Source: Verrucomicrobiota bacterium (GTDB taxonomy: Bacteria; Verrucomicrobiota; Verrucomicrobiia; Methylacidiphilales; UBA1321). Taken from it: a DNA stretch of 57,566 bases. The stretch covers positions 1 through 57,566 of the forward strand of contig JABDGH010000011.1 of the NCBI GenBank assembly GCA_013286145.1. Reading direction: 5' to 3'. Every line of letters begins with the position of its first letter. The first letter of the stretch is position 1. Below are positions 16,770 to 25,088 of this stretch, in pieces. The notes beneath the pieces are model-generated. The model did no database searches. It was not told the origin of the DNA and saw only the letters and a program-made list of their open reading frames with translations. A program made the position numbers and the translations under genes.

Positions 16770-17660
16770 ATGGCCGTACCTCAAAAAATCAAATTGGGTC
16801 TTCTGCAAAGCTGGGCGGATACCGCCCCGGCTCTCAATTTAAAACGCACCCTCGAACTGGCCCATGCGGCGGCAGACCAAGGCGCGCAGATTATTTCGAC
16901 TCAGGAGCTGTTTCGCTCCCAATATTTTTGCCAGAACGAGGATCATGCGAATTTTGCCCTGGCCGAGGAAATCCCCGACGGGCCGAGCACAAGGGCGTTT
17001 TGTGACCTCGCAAAGGCACGCAACGTCGTCATTGTTGCTTCGCTGTTCGAGCGCCGTACGGCTGGCATTTATCATAATACGGCGGTCGTCATCGACGCCG
17101 ACGGCACCTACCTTGGCAAGTACCGCAAGATGCATATTCCGGATGATCCTCTTTTCTACGAAAAATTTTACTTCACTCCCGGCGATCTCGGTTTTAAGGC
17201 GTGGACAACCCGCTTTGGACGCATCGGCGTGCTCATCTGCTGGGATCAATGGTTCCCGGAAGCCGCGCGTCTCACTTCGATGCACGGTGCCCAGATCCTT
17301 TTCTATCCGACTGCGATCGGCTGGCATCCAAGCGAACGCGAAAAATATGGCGACGCACATCACTCCTCATGGGAAACCATCCAGCGTGCCCACGCCGTTG
17401 CCAACGGTTGTTACGTGGCCGTTACCAATCGCGTTGGCCTTGAACGCCCGATTGAAGGGGATGGCATCAAATTCTGGGGCCAAAGTTTCATCGCCAATAC
17501 CTCCGGCCAAATCATCGCCAAGGCGGGCATCGACAAGGAACAGATTCTTGTCCAGGAAATCGACCTCGCTTCAGTCGATGTCACCCGTACGCACTGGCCT
17601 TTTCTGCGCGACCGCCGCATCGATGCCTATGGTGGCTTGACCCAGCGATTGCTCGATTAA
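16770..17660 (+). CDS. aguB: N-carbamoylputrescine amidase
   Basis: 296 residues from MAVPQKI; GGAGG at 16761-16765 precedes the ATG at 16770, so the upstream in-frame ATG at 16758 is less likely. The nitrilase-superfamily triad is visible: Glu in STQELF, Lys in KYRKMHIPDD and Cys in VLICWDQWFPE. It hydrolyses N-carbamoylputrescine to putrescine, CO2 and ammonia. Substrate assignment is supported by aguA on the same strand 206 bp downstream; together they form the agmatine route to putrescine. Confidence 0.9.
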   Translation: MAVPQKIKLGLLQSWADTAPALNLKRTLELAHAAADQGAQIISTQELFRSQYFCQNEDHANFALAEEIPDGPSTRAFCDLAKARNVVIVASLFERRTAGIYHNTAVVIDADGTYLGKYRKMHIPDDPLFYEKFYFTPGDLGFKAWTTRFGRIGVLICWDQWFPEAARLTSMHGAQILFYPTAIGWHPSEREKYGDAHHSSWETIQRAHAVANGCYVAVTNRVGLERPIEGDGIKFWGQSFIANTSGQIIAKAGIDKEQILVQEIDLASVDVTRTHWPFLRDRRIDAYGGLTQRLLD

Positions 17661-17673
17661 ATGGGAAAACATA

Positions 17674-17817
17674 GTCATCCCGAGCTTGTCGAGGGATCAG
17701 ACACGCAACCGGGTGAATAAAAAAATCGGAGAACTTGAGAATAAGTTGCCTCTTTGTGCTCACACAATCTGTTGACCAGCCAAAGCGCATCTGATCCCTC
17801 GACAAGCTCGGGATGAC
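17674..17817. repeat. 28-bp inverted repeat between aguB and aguA (family A)
   Basis: Arms 17674-17701 and 17790-17817 pair perfectly and match the arms at 9271-9417 almost base for base. The interior is related to the 9271 copy but substantially diverged. Confidence 0.85.
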
Positions 17818-17866
17818 AGTCTTTATAATCAAAGATTTCCAGGACAGCCCTATTTGACACACCCTT

Positions 17867-18931
17867 ATGAGTTCGATTCTCCCAGATACGATCCCTACGC
17901 CCCGCGCACTCGGTTTCCGAATGCCTGCGGAATGGGAACGTCATAATGCAACCTGGCTGACCTGGCCGCGACCTGAGGGAATCAGTTTCCCCGATGGCTT
18001 TGAAACCATCCCGGCGCTCTGGGCGGGGCTGGCTAAATTGCTGGCCGAGGGCGAAGAGGTTCATATCAACGTCTTTTCACCCGGGCACGAAGCGGACATC
18101 CGCGCTGCTTTAAAAAAAGCGGAGGCTCCGGTGGATAAACGCATCCATCTTCATCCTTTTCCCGCTTATGAACCCTGGTGCCGCGATCACGGCCCGATTT
18201 TTGTCCGCAACGCGAGTGAACTTGCCGTGGTCGATTGGCGTTACAACGCCTGGGGCGACAAATATCCGCCTTGTGACCTCGACGATGCCGTGCCGCAACA
18301 TGTGGCGAAGCTTCTCGGTTTGCGCCTTTTTTCACCCCCCATGATTTTGGAAGGAGGTTCCATCGAGGTGAACGGTGCGGGCACGTTGCTGACGACCGAA
18401 GCCTGTCTGCTCAACAAAAACAGGAATCCGAACCTGACACAAAAAGAAATAGAGAATTACCTGCGGGAATACCTGGGTGCGGAACAAATCCTTTGGCTCG
18501 GTGAGGGGATTGTCGGTGACGATACCGACGGTCATATCGATGACCTGACTCGTTTTGTGGATGCCACGACGATGGTGACGATTGTGGAAGACGACCCGGC
18601 TGATGAAAATTATGCATTGTTGTGCGAAAATCGTGCCCGTCTTGAAGCCATGCGTGATCCCCAGGGCCGATCCTGGCGCATCGTTGAACTTCCCACGCCG
18701 GGGCGCATTGAAAAAGAGGGACAGCGCCTGCCCGCCAGTTATGCCAATTTTTATATCGCCAACGAAGTCGTCGTGGTTCCCGGTTTTAATCATCCGAACG
18801 ATGTCAAGGCGCGTGATATTTTGCAGGGTCTCTTTCCCACTCGACGTGTTGTGCTCTGGCCCTCACTCGACTTGATTTGGGGTCTGGGAGCTTTTCATTG
18901 CATCACGCAACAACAACCGGCGGCTCTTTAA
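17867..18931 (+). CDS. aguA: Agmatine deiminase
   Basis: 354 residues of the guanidine-modifying (PPAD) fold. Active-site pieces are PWCRDHGPIFV, GDDTDGHIDDLTRFV and the nucleophilic cysteine in GAFHCITQQQP near the C-terminus. It converts agmatine to N-carbamoylputrescine, the substrate of the aguB product. The family more often shows a Gly-rich stretch before the HC motif; here it is GLGAFHC. Length is normal. The intervening inverted repeat may separate its transcription from aguB. Confidence 0.93.
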   Translation: MSSILPDTIPTPRALGFRMPAEWERHNATWLTWPRPEGISFPDGFETIPALWAGLAKLLAEGEEVHINVFSPGHEADIRAALKKAEAPVDKRIHLHPFPAYEPWCRDHGPIFVRNASELAVVDWRYNAWGDKYPPCDLDDAVPQHVAKLLGLRLFSPPMILEGGSIEVNGAGTLLTTEACLLNKNRNPNLTQKEIENYLREYLGAEQILWLGEGIVGDDTDGHIDDLTRFVDATTMVTIVEDDPADENYALLCENRARLEAMRDPQGRSWRIVELPTPGRIEKEGQRLPASYANFYIANEVVVVPGFNHPNDVKARDILQGLFPTRRVVLWPSLDLIWGLGAFHCITQQQPAAL

Positions 18932-18946
18932 ATCCGGGCCATATTA

Positions 18947-20218
18947 ATGCGCTGGCTGCTCTCATCTTGGGGATCGTACGGCGATCTGCATCCCTTTCTC
19001 GCGTTGGGGCGCGGTTTAAAAGCGCGGGGGCATGAAGTCACTCTCGTGGGCCATCCCGATTGGCGTACGGAAACGGAAGTTGCGGGTCTGCGTTTTGTTT
19101 CCTCTGGTGAACCGCCACGCGGCAATTTCATCCAGGAACATCCGGAAGTGCTCTCCTCGAAATGGAAGGGATTGACCTCCCTTCACACGCTCGTGCACCA
19201 GTTGTTGGCACCCGCACTGGAACCGATGTGCGCGGCGCTTATCTCCGCCGCCAGGGAACACGATGTTGTGATCGCGCACCACTTTACTTTTCCCGCCTCG
19301 ATTGCAGCGGAACTCAACGGCATTCCGTGGGCAACGGTGAGTCTTGCGCCCGGCGTGGTGCCTTCGGCCTATTCGTTACCCGGAGGCGATTATGGGCGCA
19401 TCCGGCATGGGGCCTTGAGTCGTCTTCGTAATCGTTTGGTTTGGGCCGGAGGACGCCTATGCATGTGTTGGATGATCGATCCGCTGATAAATCGCCTGCG
19501 TCGCAAACACGGTCTGGCCCCGGTTCGCGATGTGGTCTTCGGGGCTCACTCACCTTTTTTGAATCTTCAGCTTTACAGCGAACATTTCGCACCGCGTCCG
19601 CCCGATTGGAGCGCCGAAAAACGTTACGGCGGATTTTGCTACTACGATCCGCCGAATGTGGGCGCATTGACTCCAGAGGTGGAGGAATTTTTATCACGTG
19701 GTGAACCCCCCGTGCTTTTTACGCTTGGTTCCACGGCAGTTCAAAACCCGGGATCGTTTTATCAAATGGCGGTCGAAGTCCTGGAAACCCTAGGCTTGCG
19801 CGGCATTCTCCTGGTTGGTTCCGAGGAAAACCGCCCCGCTCGTCTGCCCGATTCCATTCTGGCCGTTCCCTACGCCCCCTACGGCCTGCTCATGCCCCGT
19901 GTGAGGGCCGTGGCGCATCAATGTGGCATTGGGACGCTCTCTCATACCTTGCGCGCGGGGGTGCCGTCCCTGGCTTGTCCCTTTGCTTTCGACCAACCAA
20001 ACAACGCCCGCCGTTTGGAGTCGCTTGGCGTGGCGGAAGTCATGCTGCCGCATCAGCGTACGGCACGACACATGGGGCAGGCATTGCGACGACTTTTGGC
20101 TGGCGATGCCCCGGTGCGGGCGCGACGCCTGGGTGAAATGATCCGGGTCGAGGATGGCGTCGGTAAAGCGTGCGAGATTTTAGATCAAACATTCGGCTGT
20201 AGCGGCGGTTCACTTTGA
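18947..20218 (+). CDS. Glycosyltransferase family 1 (MGT/UGT-like)
   Basis: 423 residues. The N-terminus (WGSYGDLHPFLALGRGLKARGHEVTLV) and the C-terminal donor-binding region (AHQCGIGTLSHTLRAGVPSLACPFAFDQPNNARRL) match the GT1 branch that includes RhlB, sterol and macrolide glycosyltransferases. The usual HHGG is changed to HQCGIG. It probably glycosylates a lipid or small molecule in the cytoplasm. The gene starts 15 bp after aguA and is followed 14 bp later by the phosphatase-like gene. Confidence 0.82.
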   Translation: MRWLLSSWGSYGDLHPFLALGRGLKARGHEVTLVGHPDWRTETEVAGLRFVSSGEPPRGNFIQEHPEVLSSKWKGLTSLHTLVHQLLAPALEPMCAALISAAREHDVVIAHHFTFPASIAAELNGIPWATVSLAPGVVPSAYSLPGGDYGRIRHGALSRLRNRLVWAGGRLCMCWMIDPLINRLRRKHGLAPVRDVVFGAHSPFLNLQLYSEHFAPRPPDWSAEKRYGGFCYYDPPNVGALTPEVEEFLSRGEPPVLFTLGSTAVQNPGSFYQMAVEVLETLGLRGILLVGSEENRPARLPDSILAVPYAPYGLLMPRVRAVAHQCGIGTLSHTLRAGVPSLACPFAFDQPNNARRLESLGVAEVMLPHQRTARHMGQALRRLLAGDAPVRARRLGEMIRVEDGVGKACEILDQTFGCSGGSL

Positions 20219-20232
20219 GATAGATTCCAAAA

Positions 20233-21615
20233 ATGAAGTGGCGTGTTGTCATGACGGTTTGTTTCGTGCTGACGTTGTTTGCGGGCTTTGCCTACCTCTA
20301 CGTGAACACTTTCGTGCGCAAGCAGCAGCACGCCGTCATTCTTTTTGTTGTCAATGGGCTCGACCTGAACACGCTCAACATGGCCCGGCAACAGTTGGGG
20401 CGGACACCGTTGCTAAAAGAACCGGATGATCCAGTCATTAATGATGCGCGGCGGCGCGCGACCTATCACAGCGGGATATTGAATCTCGATTCATTTTGGA
20501 ATGTCGCATTGCTTGGCATCCAGGAGACGGGGCAACTCGTGCCGGACGAAGGGGCCAATGCCACCGCCCTCGCCTGCGGTCAACGAGTCGAGAACGGTTT
20601 TGTCGCGATGAATAGTCGTAACGAAGCCCTGAGATCCCTGATTTATGCGGCGGAACAGGCGAGCCGGGCCACGGGCCTTGTGACCACGAGTTCCCTCGTC
20701 CAGCCGACTCCAGTGGCATTTTATTCCACGATGAATGGAAAGCCGGAACCTTACCGCAATGCCATGGATCTGCTCTATTCCCGCATCGATGTCGTCCTGG
20801 GTGGTGGTGAACAATACTTTACCCCCGCCAATACCATCAATGAATCAGGCCGGCACGATGGACGCAACCTCCTTGATGAGGCAAAAAGCCGGGGTTATAC
20901 GGTGGTTCGGACGCGCGATGAGCTTAACAATGTCTCTACCTGGCGGACGCGTGAACTTTTCGGGGTCTTTGCGCCCGATCAGTTTTATTTTTCCGCTCTT
21001 CAACCTGAGCATCGGCGACAACCTTCACTGGCTGAAATGACCCGCGTGGCAATCTCCAGTTTGAATTATAATATCGGTGGTTATTTTCTTGTCGTTGAGC
21101 ACGGTTTGGTTGCCCAGGCGGCTCGGCAGAATTTCAGCAAACTTACGGTAAATGAAGTGGCCGAGGTGGATGAAGCCATTCAATCGGCAATTGCCTATGC
21201 CGGGCCTGATGCCCTCGTCATGGTGACGAATAACTACAGCCTTGGTGCGGTCGCGGCCATGCCTGCTCCAAAGGCAACTGATCTCGTTGCCTCGCCTGAA
21301 ACCATCGCCGTGATTCCAAGCCCAGCCAAGGCAACGACCACTCCTCCGCCTCCATCCCAAGTCTGGCTGACAGGGCCCGGCGGCCCGGTGGTCACGCGTC
21401 AGCAGGAGGCATGGATGCGCCAGCATTATGACAGCGGCTCGTTTAGCACGAATGCGCCAGGCTTGCTTCAACCCCAGCCTGCCTTTCGATTCCAGACCCA
21501 GGCCCAACCAACGACTGAGCCTGCCTGGCTGGCATCGCGCGGCGAGGGATCAAATCAGTTGCGCGGTTTTTTCAACAATACCGATCTATTTGAGATCGTC
21601 AGCGAACAGTTTTAA
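20233..21615 (+). CDS. Membrane-anchored alkaline phosphatase homologue lacking catalytic residues
   Basis: 460 residues. One N-terminal membrane helix (about 5-27) is followed by a periplasmic alkaline-phosphatase fold. The landmarks align over the full length: ILFVVNGLD, ANATALACGQRVENG, ATGLVTT, DVVLGGGEQYF, DGRNLLDEAKSRGY, PSLAEMTRVAI, GGYFLVVE and LRGFFNNTDLFE. However, the metal Asp of GDG is Asn41, the nucleophilic Ser of DSA is Glu106, His of HATP is Gln157, Asp/His of the EGxxIDxAxH segment are Ala294/Arg298, and the TADH motif is TNNY (334-335). It is therefore almost certainly not a phosphatase and may bind a ligand or partner instead. Confidence 0.82.
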   Translation: MKWRVVMTVCFVLTLFAGFAYLYVNTFVRKQQHAVILFVVNGLDLNTLNMARQQLGRTPLLKEPDDPVINDARRRATYHSGILNLDSFWNVALLGIQETGQLVPDEGANATALACGQRVENGFVAMNSRNEALRSLIYAAEQASRATGLVTTSSLVQPTPVAFYSTMNGKPEPYRNAMDLLYSRIDVVLGGGEQYFTPANTINESGRHDGRNLLDEAKSRGYTVVRTRDELNNVSTWRTRELFGVFAPDQFYFSALQPEHRRQPSLAEMTRVAISSLNYNIGGYFLVVEHGLVAQAARQNFSKLTVNEVAEVDEAIQSAIAYAGPDALVMVTNNYSLGAVAAMPAPKATDLVASPETIAVIPSPAKATTTPPPPSQVWLTGPGGPVVTRQQEAWMRQHYDSGSFSTNAPGLLQPQPAFRFQTQAQPTTEPAWLASRGEGSNQLRGFFNNTDLFEIVSEQF

Positions 21616-21620
21616 ATTCA

Positions 21621-22421
21621 ATGACATTAACGGAAATTCGTGCGGTGCTGGCCTCGCGAGGTCTGCGCCCGCTTAAACAGTTGGGACAAAATTTTCTCCA
21701 CGATCAAAATCTGGCGATCCGGCTGGTCGAACATGCAACCGAAGGTCTTAAACCGAACGCGACGGTAATCGAAATTGGCCCCGGGCTTGGGGCATTGACG
21801 GAATTTTTTCTCAAACGTGATTTGCGTTTGATTGCCCTGGAAAAGGATCGTGGATTATGTCTTTTTTTGCGTGAGCGTTTCCACGCGGAAATTGCGCAAG
21901 GGCGTCTCGATTTGCGGGAAGGGGATGCCTTGGAAATGGTGCCGAATCTTGACGTGGCTCCCGATGTGATCTGCGGCAATCTTCCCTACAATATTTCCAC
22001 GCCTCTTTTGATGGAGTGTTTTCGTTTGCCGAAAATACCGGCACGGCTTTTTTTTCTCCTCCAAAAAGAAGTTGGGCAACGCCTGGCGAGTCCTTCCGCC
22101 AGAAAAACGTATGGCTCGCTTTCTGTTTTGGTGCAGGCGATTTGCGAGGTTAAGATGATACGCACCTTGCCGGGTTCAGTCTTTTATCCACCACCGGAAG
22201 TGGAATCAGTGGCGGTGCAACTCACACCCCTGGCCCGCCCGCTGATTCAGCCCGAGGAGAGGGAAAGCTTTGGCGCAGTGGTTCAGCGCGGCTTTTCCCA
22301 ACGACGCAAAAAACTTTCCAATCTGCTGCCGACACAGGATGACCGCCGTGCGGAACATCTTACCCCCGTCGAATGGGTGGAGCTATGGCGCCAAATGGAA
22401 AAGGCGAGCGCCGCCGACTAA
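21621..22421 (+). CDS. rsmA: 16S rRNA (adenine1518-N6/adenine1519-N6)-dimethyltransferase
   Basis: 266 residues. RsmA/KsgA dimethylates two adjacent adenines in the 3' hairpin of 16S rRNA during 30S maturation. Visible motifs are LKQLGQNFLHD, the SAM-binding VIEIGPGLGALTEFFL, the acidic ALEKD, the catalytic NLPYNIST, LQKEVGQRLASP and FYPPPEVESVAV. The C-terminal helical domain ends in QRGFSQRRKKLSNLL. It begins five bases after the phosphatase-like gene, so the two are probably co-transcribed. Confidence 0.95.
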   Translation: MTLTEIRAVLASRGLRPLKQLGQNFLHDQNLAIRLVEHATEGLKPNATVIEIGPGLGALTEFFLKRDLRLIALEKDRGLCLFLRERFHAEIAQGRLDLREGDALEMVPNLDVAPDVICGNLPYNISTPLLMECFRLPKIPARLFFLLQKEVGQRLASPSARKTYGSLSVLVQAICEVKMIRTLPGSVFYPPPEVESVAVQLTPLARPLIQPEERESFGAVVQRGFSQRRKKLSNLLPTQDDRRAEHLTPVEWVELWRQMEKASAAD

Positions 22422-22426
22422 AATCG

Positions 22427-23566
22427 TTAGCCCGGTCTGACTATTTTCGGGGTTCTGCTTTTACCAGCCTTGGCAATTTCGCCCATCTTACCTTCCAGGT
22501 GAGGAGCGAAACGCTGCTTGTCGATGGCTTTCATGTAGGCTTCCTGCGCCGTGACAAGCCCTTCATCGAAATAACGCTGGATGGCGTCGTCCATGAACTG
22601 CATACCCTCGGATCTGCCGCTGATAAGGACGTCGGTGAGTTTTTCGACCGCACCTTCGCGAATGATTGAAGAGACCGCATTCGTGCTCACCAGGATTTCA
22701 TTGACGGCGATTCGACCAGCGCCGTCCCTGCGTTTCATCAGGAGCTGGGCCACGATGCCTCGTAGCGAAGCGGCGAGCATGGTGCGTACCTGGGGCTGCT
22801 GGTTACTGGGAAAGACGTCGATCATACGGTCAACCGTTTTGCGCGCGTTGTTGGTATGCAGGGTGCCGAAGACGAGCATCCCGGTTTCCGCTGCGGTGAG
22901 CGCCAGGGAAATCGTTTCCAGGTCGCGCATTTCACCCACGAGCACGACATCGGCATCTTCGCGCATGGCATTTTTCAGGCCCGTGGCAAAAGTCGGGGTG
23001 TCTTCGCCCACTTCGCGTTGGGTGATGATGCTCAATTTGTTGTTATGAACGAATTCGATCGGCTCCTCAATGGTGACAACGTGGCGGGCATAACTGCTGT
23101 TAATGTAGTCGATAAGTGCGGCCAGTGTGGTCGATTTGCCCGAACCAGTGGGACCCGTGACCAAAACAAGGCCGCCTTTGAGGTTGGCGAATTTTTTGAT
23201 GACGGTGGGCACTCCCAACTCTTCAAGAGTTGCGATGCGATTGGGAATCAAACGAAAAACTCCACCAAGGCCATTAAGATGGCGATGCAGATTACAGCGA
23301 AAACGGGCATCTTCGTTGAGTTCGTAAGCCAGATCGGCATCACCCTTTTTGTCGAAGGCTTCCCAACGCCTGGGACCGGCTACTTCGCTTAGCATCTGCT
23401 TCATTTCCGCATGAGTCAGCGGTTGGTCGCGTATGGGGATGATGTCGCCGTGAAGACGCATCTTGGGCGGCTGGCCTTCCTGGATGTGAAGATCGGAAGC
23501 CTTGTGCTGGACGATGACATCAAAATAATCATCGATTAAAATGCGTTGATGAGCCACGAGAGACAT
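22427..23566 (-). CDS. pilT: Type IV pilus retraction ATPase PilT
   Basis: 379 residues. The N-terminal PAS-like region includes ASDLHIQEGQPPKMRLHGD. The ATPase core has Walker A GPTGSGKSTT, the Asp box TIEEPIEF, Walker B VLVGEMRDLETI and the His box FGTLHTNNARKTVDRMID. The C-terminal PilT region reads AVSSIIREGAVEKLTDVL. It drives pilus retraction (twitching, DNA uptake) as a cytoplasmic hexamer. No other pilus gene is in the window. A PilU-type paralogue cannot be fully excluded. It converges with rsmA with only five bases between the stop codons. Confidence 0.92.
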   Translation of the reverse strand: MSLVAHQRILIDDYFDVIVQHKASDLHIQEGQPPKMRLHGDIIPIRDQPLTHAEMKQMLSEVAGPRRWEAFDKKGDADLAYELNEDARFRCNLHRHLNGLGGVFRLIPNRIATLEELGVPTVIKKFANLKGGLVLVTGPTGSGKSTTLAALIDYINSSYARHVVTIEEPIEFVHNNKLSIITQREVGEDTPTFATGLKNAMREDADVVLVGEMRDLETISLALTAAETGMLVFGTLHTNNARKTVDRMIDVFPSNQQPQVRTMLAASLRGIVAQLLMKRRDGAGRIAVNEILVSTNAVSSIIREGAVEKLTDVLISGRSEGMQFMDDAIQRYFDEGLVTAQEAYMKAIDKQRFAPHLEGKMGEIAKAGKSRTPKIVRPG

Positions 23567-23704
23567 AAGGCGGGATGGACAGTTTGAAACAACTTAAAAG
23601 AGAGCTGACCCTAGCATCAGGCCCACCGGGTTGCAAAGAGCGGAAATCATTACAAAGTGGATGATTACATGGCCGCGCGTTGAGGCACGGAAAGGAACGG
23701 GAAC

Positions 23705-23968
23705 CTAGATGACGCCAGCTTTTTTGAGAGTGAGGTAAGCGCCATTTTTGGTCATGGTCTTGAGCGCGCGCGCAGTCAGCTTGACTGTGACGTAACGCTT
23801 CAATTCAGGAACAAAGATACGCTTTTCCTTGAGGTTCGGTTGAAAAACACGCGGCGTGTTGGCCGTGACGTGGGTACCGATACCGCCTTTTTTCTTGGCT
23901 TTACCGCTACGAAGAATCCGGGTGCCGCGGACTGGCACGGCGCCGGTGATATCACAAAGTCGGGACAT
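23705..23968 (-). CDS. rpmB: 50S ribosomal protein L28
   Basis: 87 residues from MSRLCDITG, with GGAG seven bases before the ATG at 23968. The opening with its single cysteine, the central KRIFVPELKRYVTVKLTARAL and the terminal LKKAGVI are typical of bL28. The sequence is longer than the shortest bacterial L28 proteins because of the insert IGTHVTANTPRVFQPNL, normal in Gram-negatives. It is last in a tight dksA-like/rpsR/rpmB cluster, 13 bases after rpsR. Confidence 0.94.
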   Translation of the reverse strand: MSRLCDITGAVPVRGTRILRSGKAKKKGGIGTHVTANTPRVFQPNLKEKRIFVPELKRYVTVKLTARALKTMTKNGAYLTLKKAGVI

Positions 23969-23981
23969 GGGAATACTCCGG

Positions 23982-24218
23982 TTATTTGACGAGCAGCATG
24001 TTACGGGCACGCTTGATTTCCTGGGTCAGCTTGCGATGCATCTTGGCGGTCATGCCAGTGATGCGGCGGGGCAGAATACGGCCCTTTTCTGTCAGGAATT
24101 TTTTAAGTAATTCGGTGTTTTTGAAGTCGATGGCTTCCGTGTTGATATCGATGCGACGCTTCGGCAGTGAGCGTAGCGTGCGACGGCGGGGCCGTGTGGG
24201 TTTGGCAACTGGAGGCAT
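23982..24218 (-). CDS. rpsR: 30S ribosomal protein S18
   Basis: 78 residues with the bS18 core: [47 protein letters not shown]18 binds the 30S platform with S6. In many bacteria rpsR sits with rpsF and rplI; here it sits two bases after a DksA-like gene and before rpmB, so the usual cluster is split. Confidence 0.95.
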   Translation of the reverse strand: MPPVAKPTRPRRRTLRSLPKRRIDINTEAIDFKNTELLKKFLTEKGRILPRRITGMTAKMHRKLTQEIKRARNMLLVK

Positions 24219-24220
24219 AA

Positions 24221-24946
24221 CTAGTCTTTCTCTTTTTTCTTATCGTCATCATCCGAAGATTCTTCCTCCTCATCGGCGAAGGCTTCGGCGGAATCCATGA
24301 ACTGTGGGGCGGTATCCCAGCGGCGGCGACCCCGGTTTTCTTTTTCTAGCTGCTGCTGGCAATCGACAGTAAAGCGCGCAAAGGGGATGGCTTCAAGCCT
24401 TGTGTGCGGGATGGGTTTGTTGGACATCTCGCAGACGCCATACGTGCCAACCTCAATCCGCTTGAGAGCCTCTTCGATTTCGTAGAGGGCATCCTGCTCC
24501 TGGGAGAGGAGGCTCAGGGCAAAATCCTTCTCGTAAGCATCGCTGCCCGCATCGGCCTGGTGTTGTCCCACGGCTGAAGCTTCGTTGTTTTCGGCGCGCG
24601 AGCGCAGGCTGTCTTGCGCAACACTTTGCATTTGATCGAGAAAATGATCGCGTAAATCGAGCAGGCGCGCTTTTTGGCGCTGGAAAAAGGCGAGAGTCTT
24701 GGCGTCCCTCGGCAGGCGAACTTGCGGGCGCAACGGTTCCAAGGCTTCATCCGAGCCGTTGGAGATACTCTTGATTTTGGCCTTGTTCGTTTTGGCGGAA
24801 ACCTTGACGGGTGACTTAGGGTTCACCACAGGCGTTTTTTTCACCTTGGCGCTCTTGGATTTGACCGCAATCCTGGCCTTCGCCTTGGGAGCGGCGGATT
24901 TAACGACTTTTTTTAGCTTGGCGCGGGGTTTGGATTTCTGAGCCAT
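24221..24946 (-). CDS. TraR/DksA-family protein with incomplete zinc finger and basic N-terminal tail
   Basis: 241 residues from MAQKSKP (24946). Residues 1-75 are a very Lys/Ala-rich, histone-like tail. The DksA-type coiled coil (about 85-165) contains [19 protein letters not shown]. The following finger motif reads [29 protein letters not shown] split over two half-sites. Only the first Cys of the first CxxC and the last Cys of the second remain, so ordinary four-cysteine zinc binding is unlikely. An acidic tail ([10 protein letters not shown]) ends the protein. DksA proteins bind the RNA polymerase secondary channel; its place ahead of rpsR and rpmB fits ribosomal gene control, but that is inference. 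Confidence 0.82.
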   Translation of the reverse strand: MAQKSKPRAKLKKVVKSAAPKAKARIAVKSKSAKVKKTPVVNPKSPVKVSAKTNKAKIKSISNGSDEALEPLRPQVRLPRDAKTLAFFQRQKARLLDLRDHFLDQMQSVAQDSLRSRAENNEASAVGQHQADAGSDAYEKDFALSLLSQEQDALYEIEEALKRIEVGTYGVCEMSNKPIPHTRLEAIPFARFTVDCQQQLEKENRGRRRWDTAPQFMDSAEAFADEEEESSDDDDKKKEKD

Positions 24947-25088
24947 GGGAACCGTAAGCAATAGGGAAGTGTGGCAGAAAATCCAATTAAATTTTCGTAA
25001 AGATTCGCTGTGCCCTCTGGCAGATTATTTAATTTCATCTTTATGTACTGGCATTTAATGGCAAAATTCCTAATATCTGGGTGTTAGA

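Noticed and set aside
25046-25060. Sigma-54-like TGGCATTTAATGGCA before the histidine kinase
   Set aside because: The spacing between GG and GC is nine, not ten, and the downstream half does not match TTGCA.
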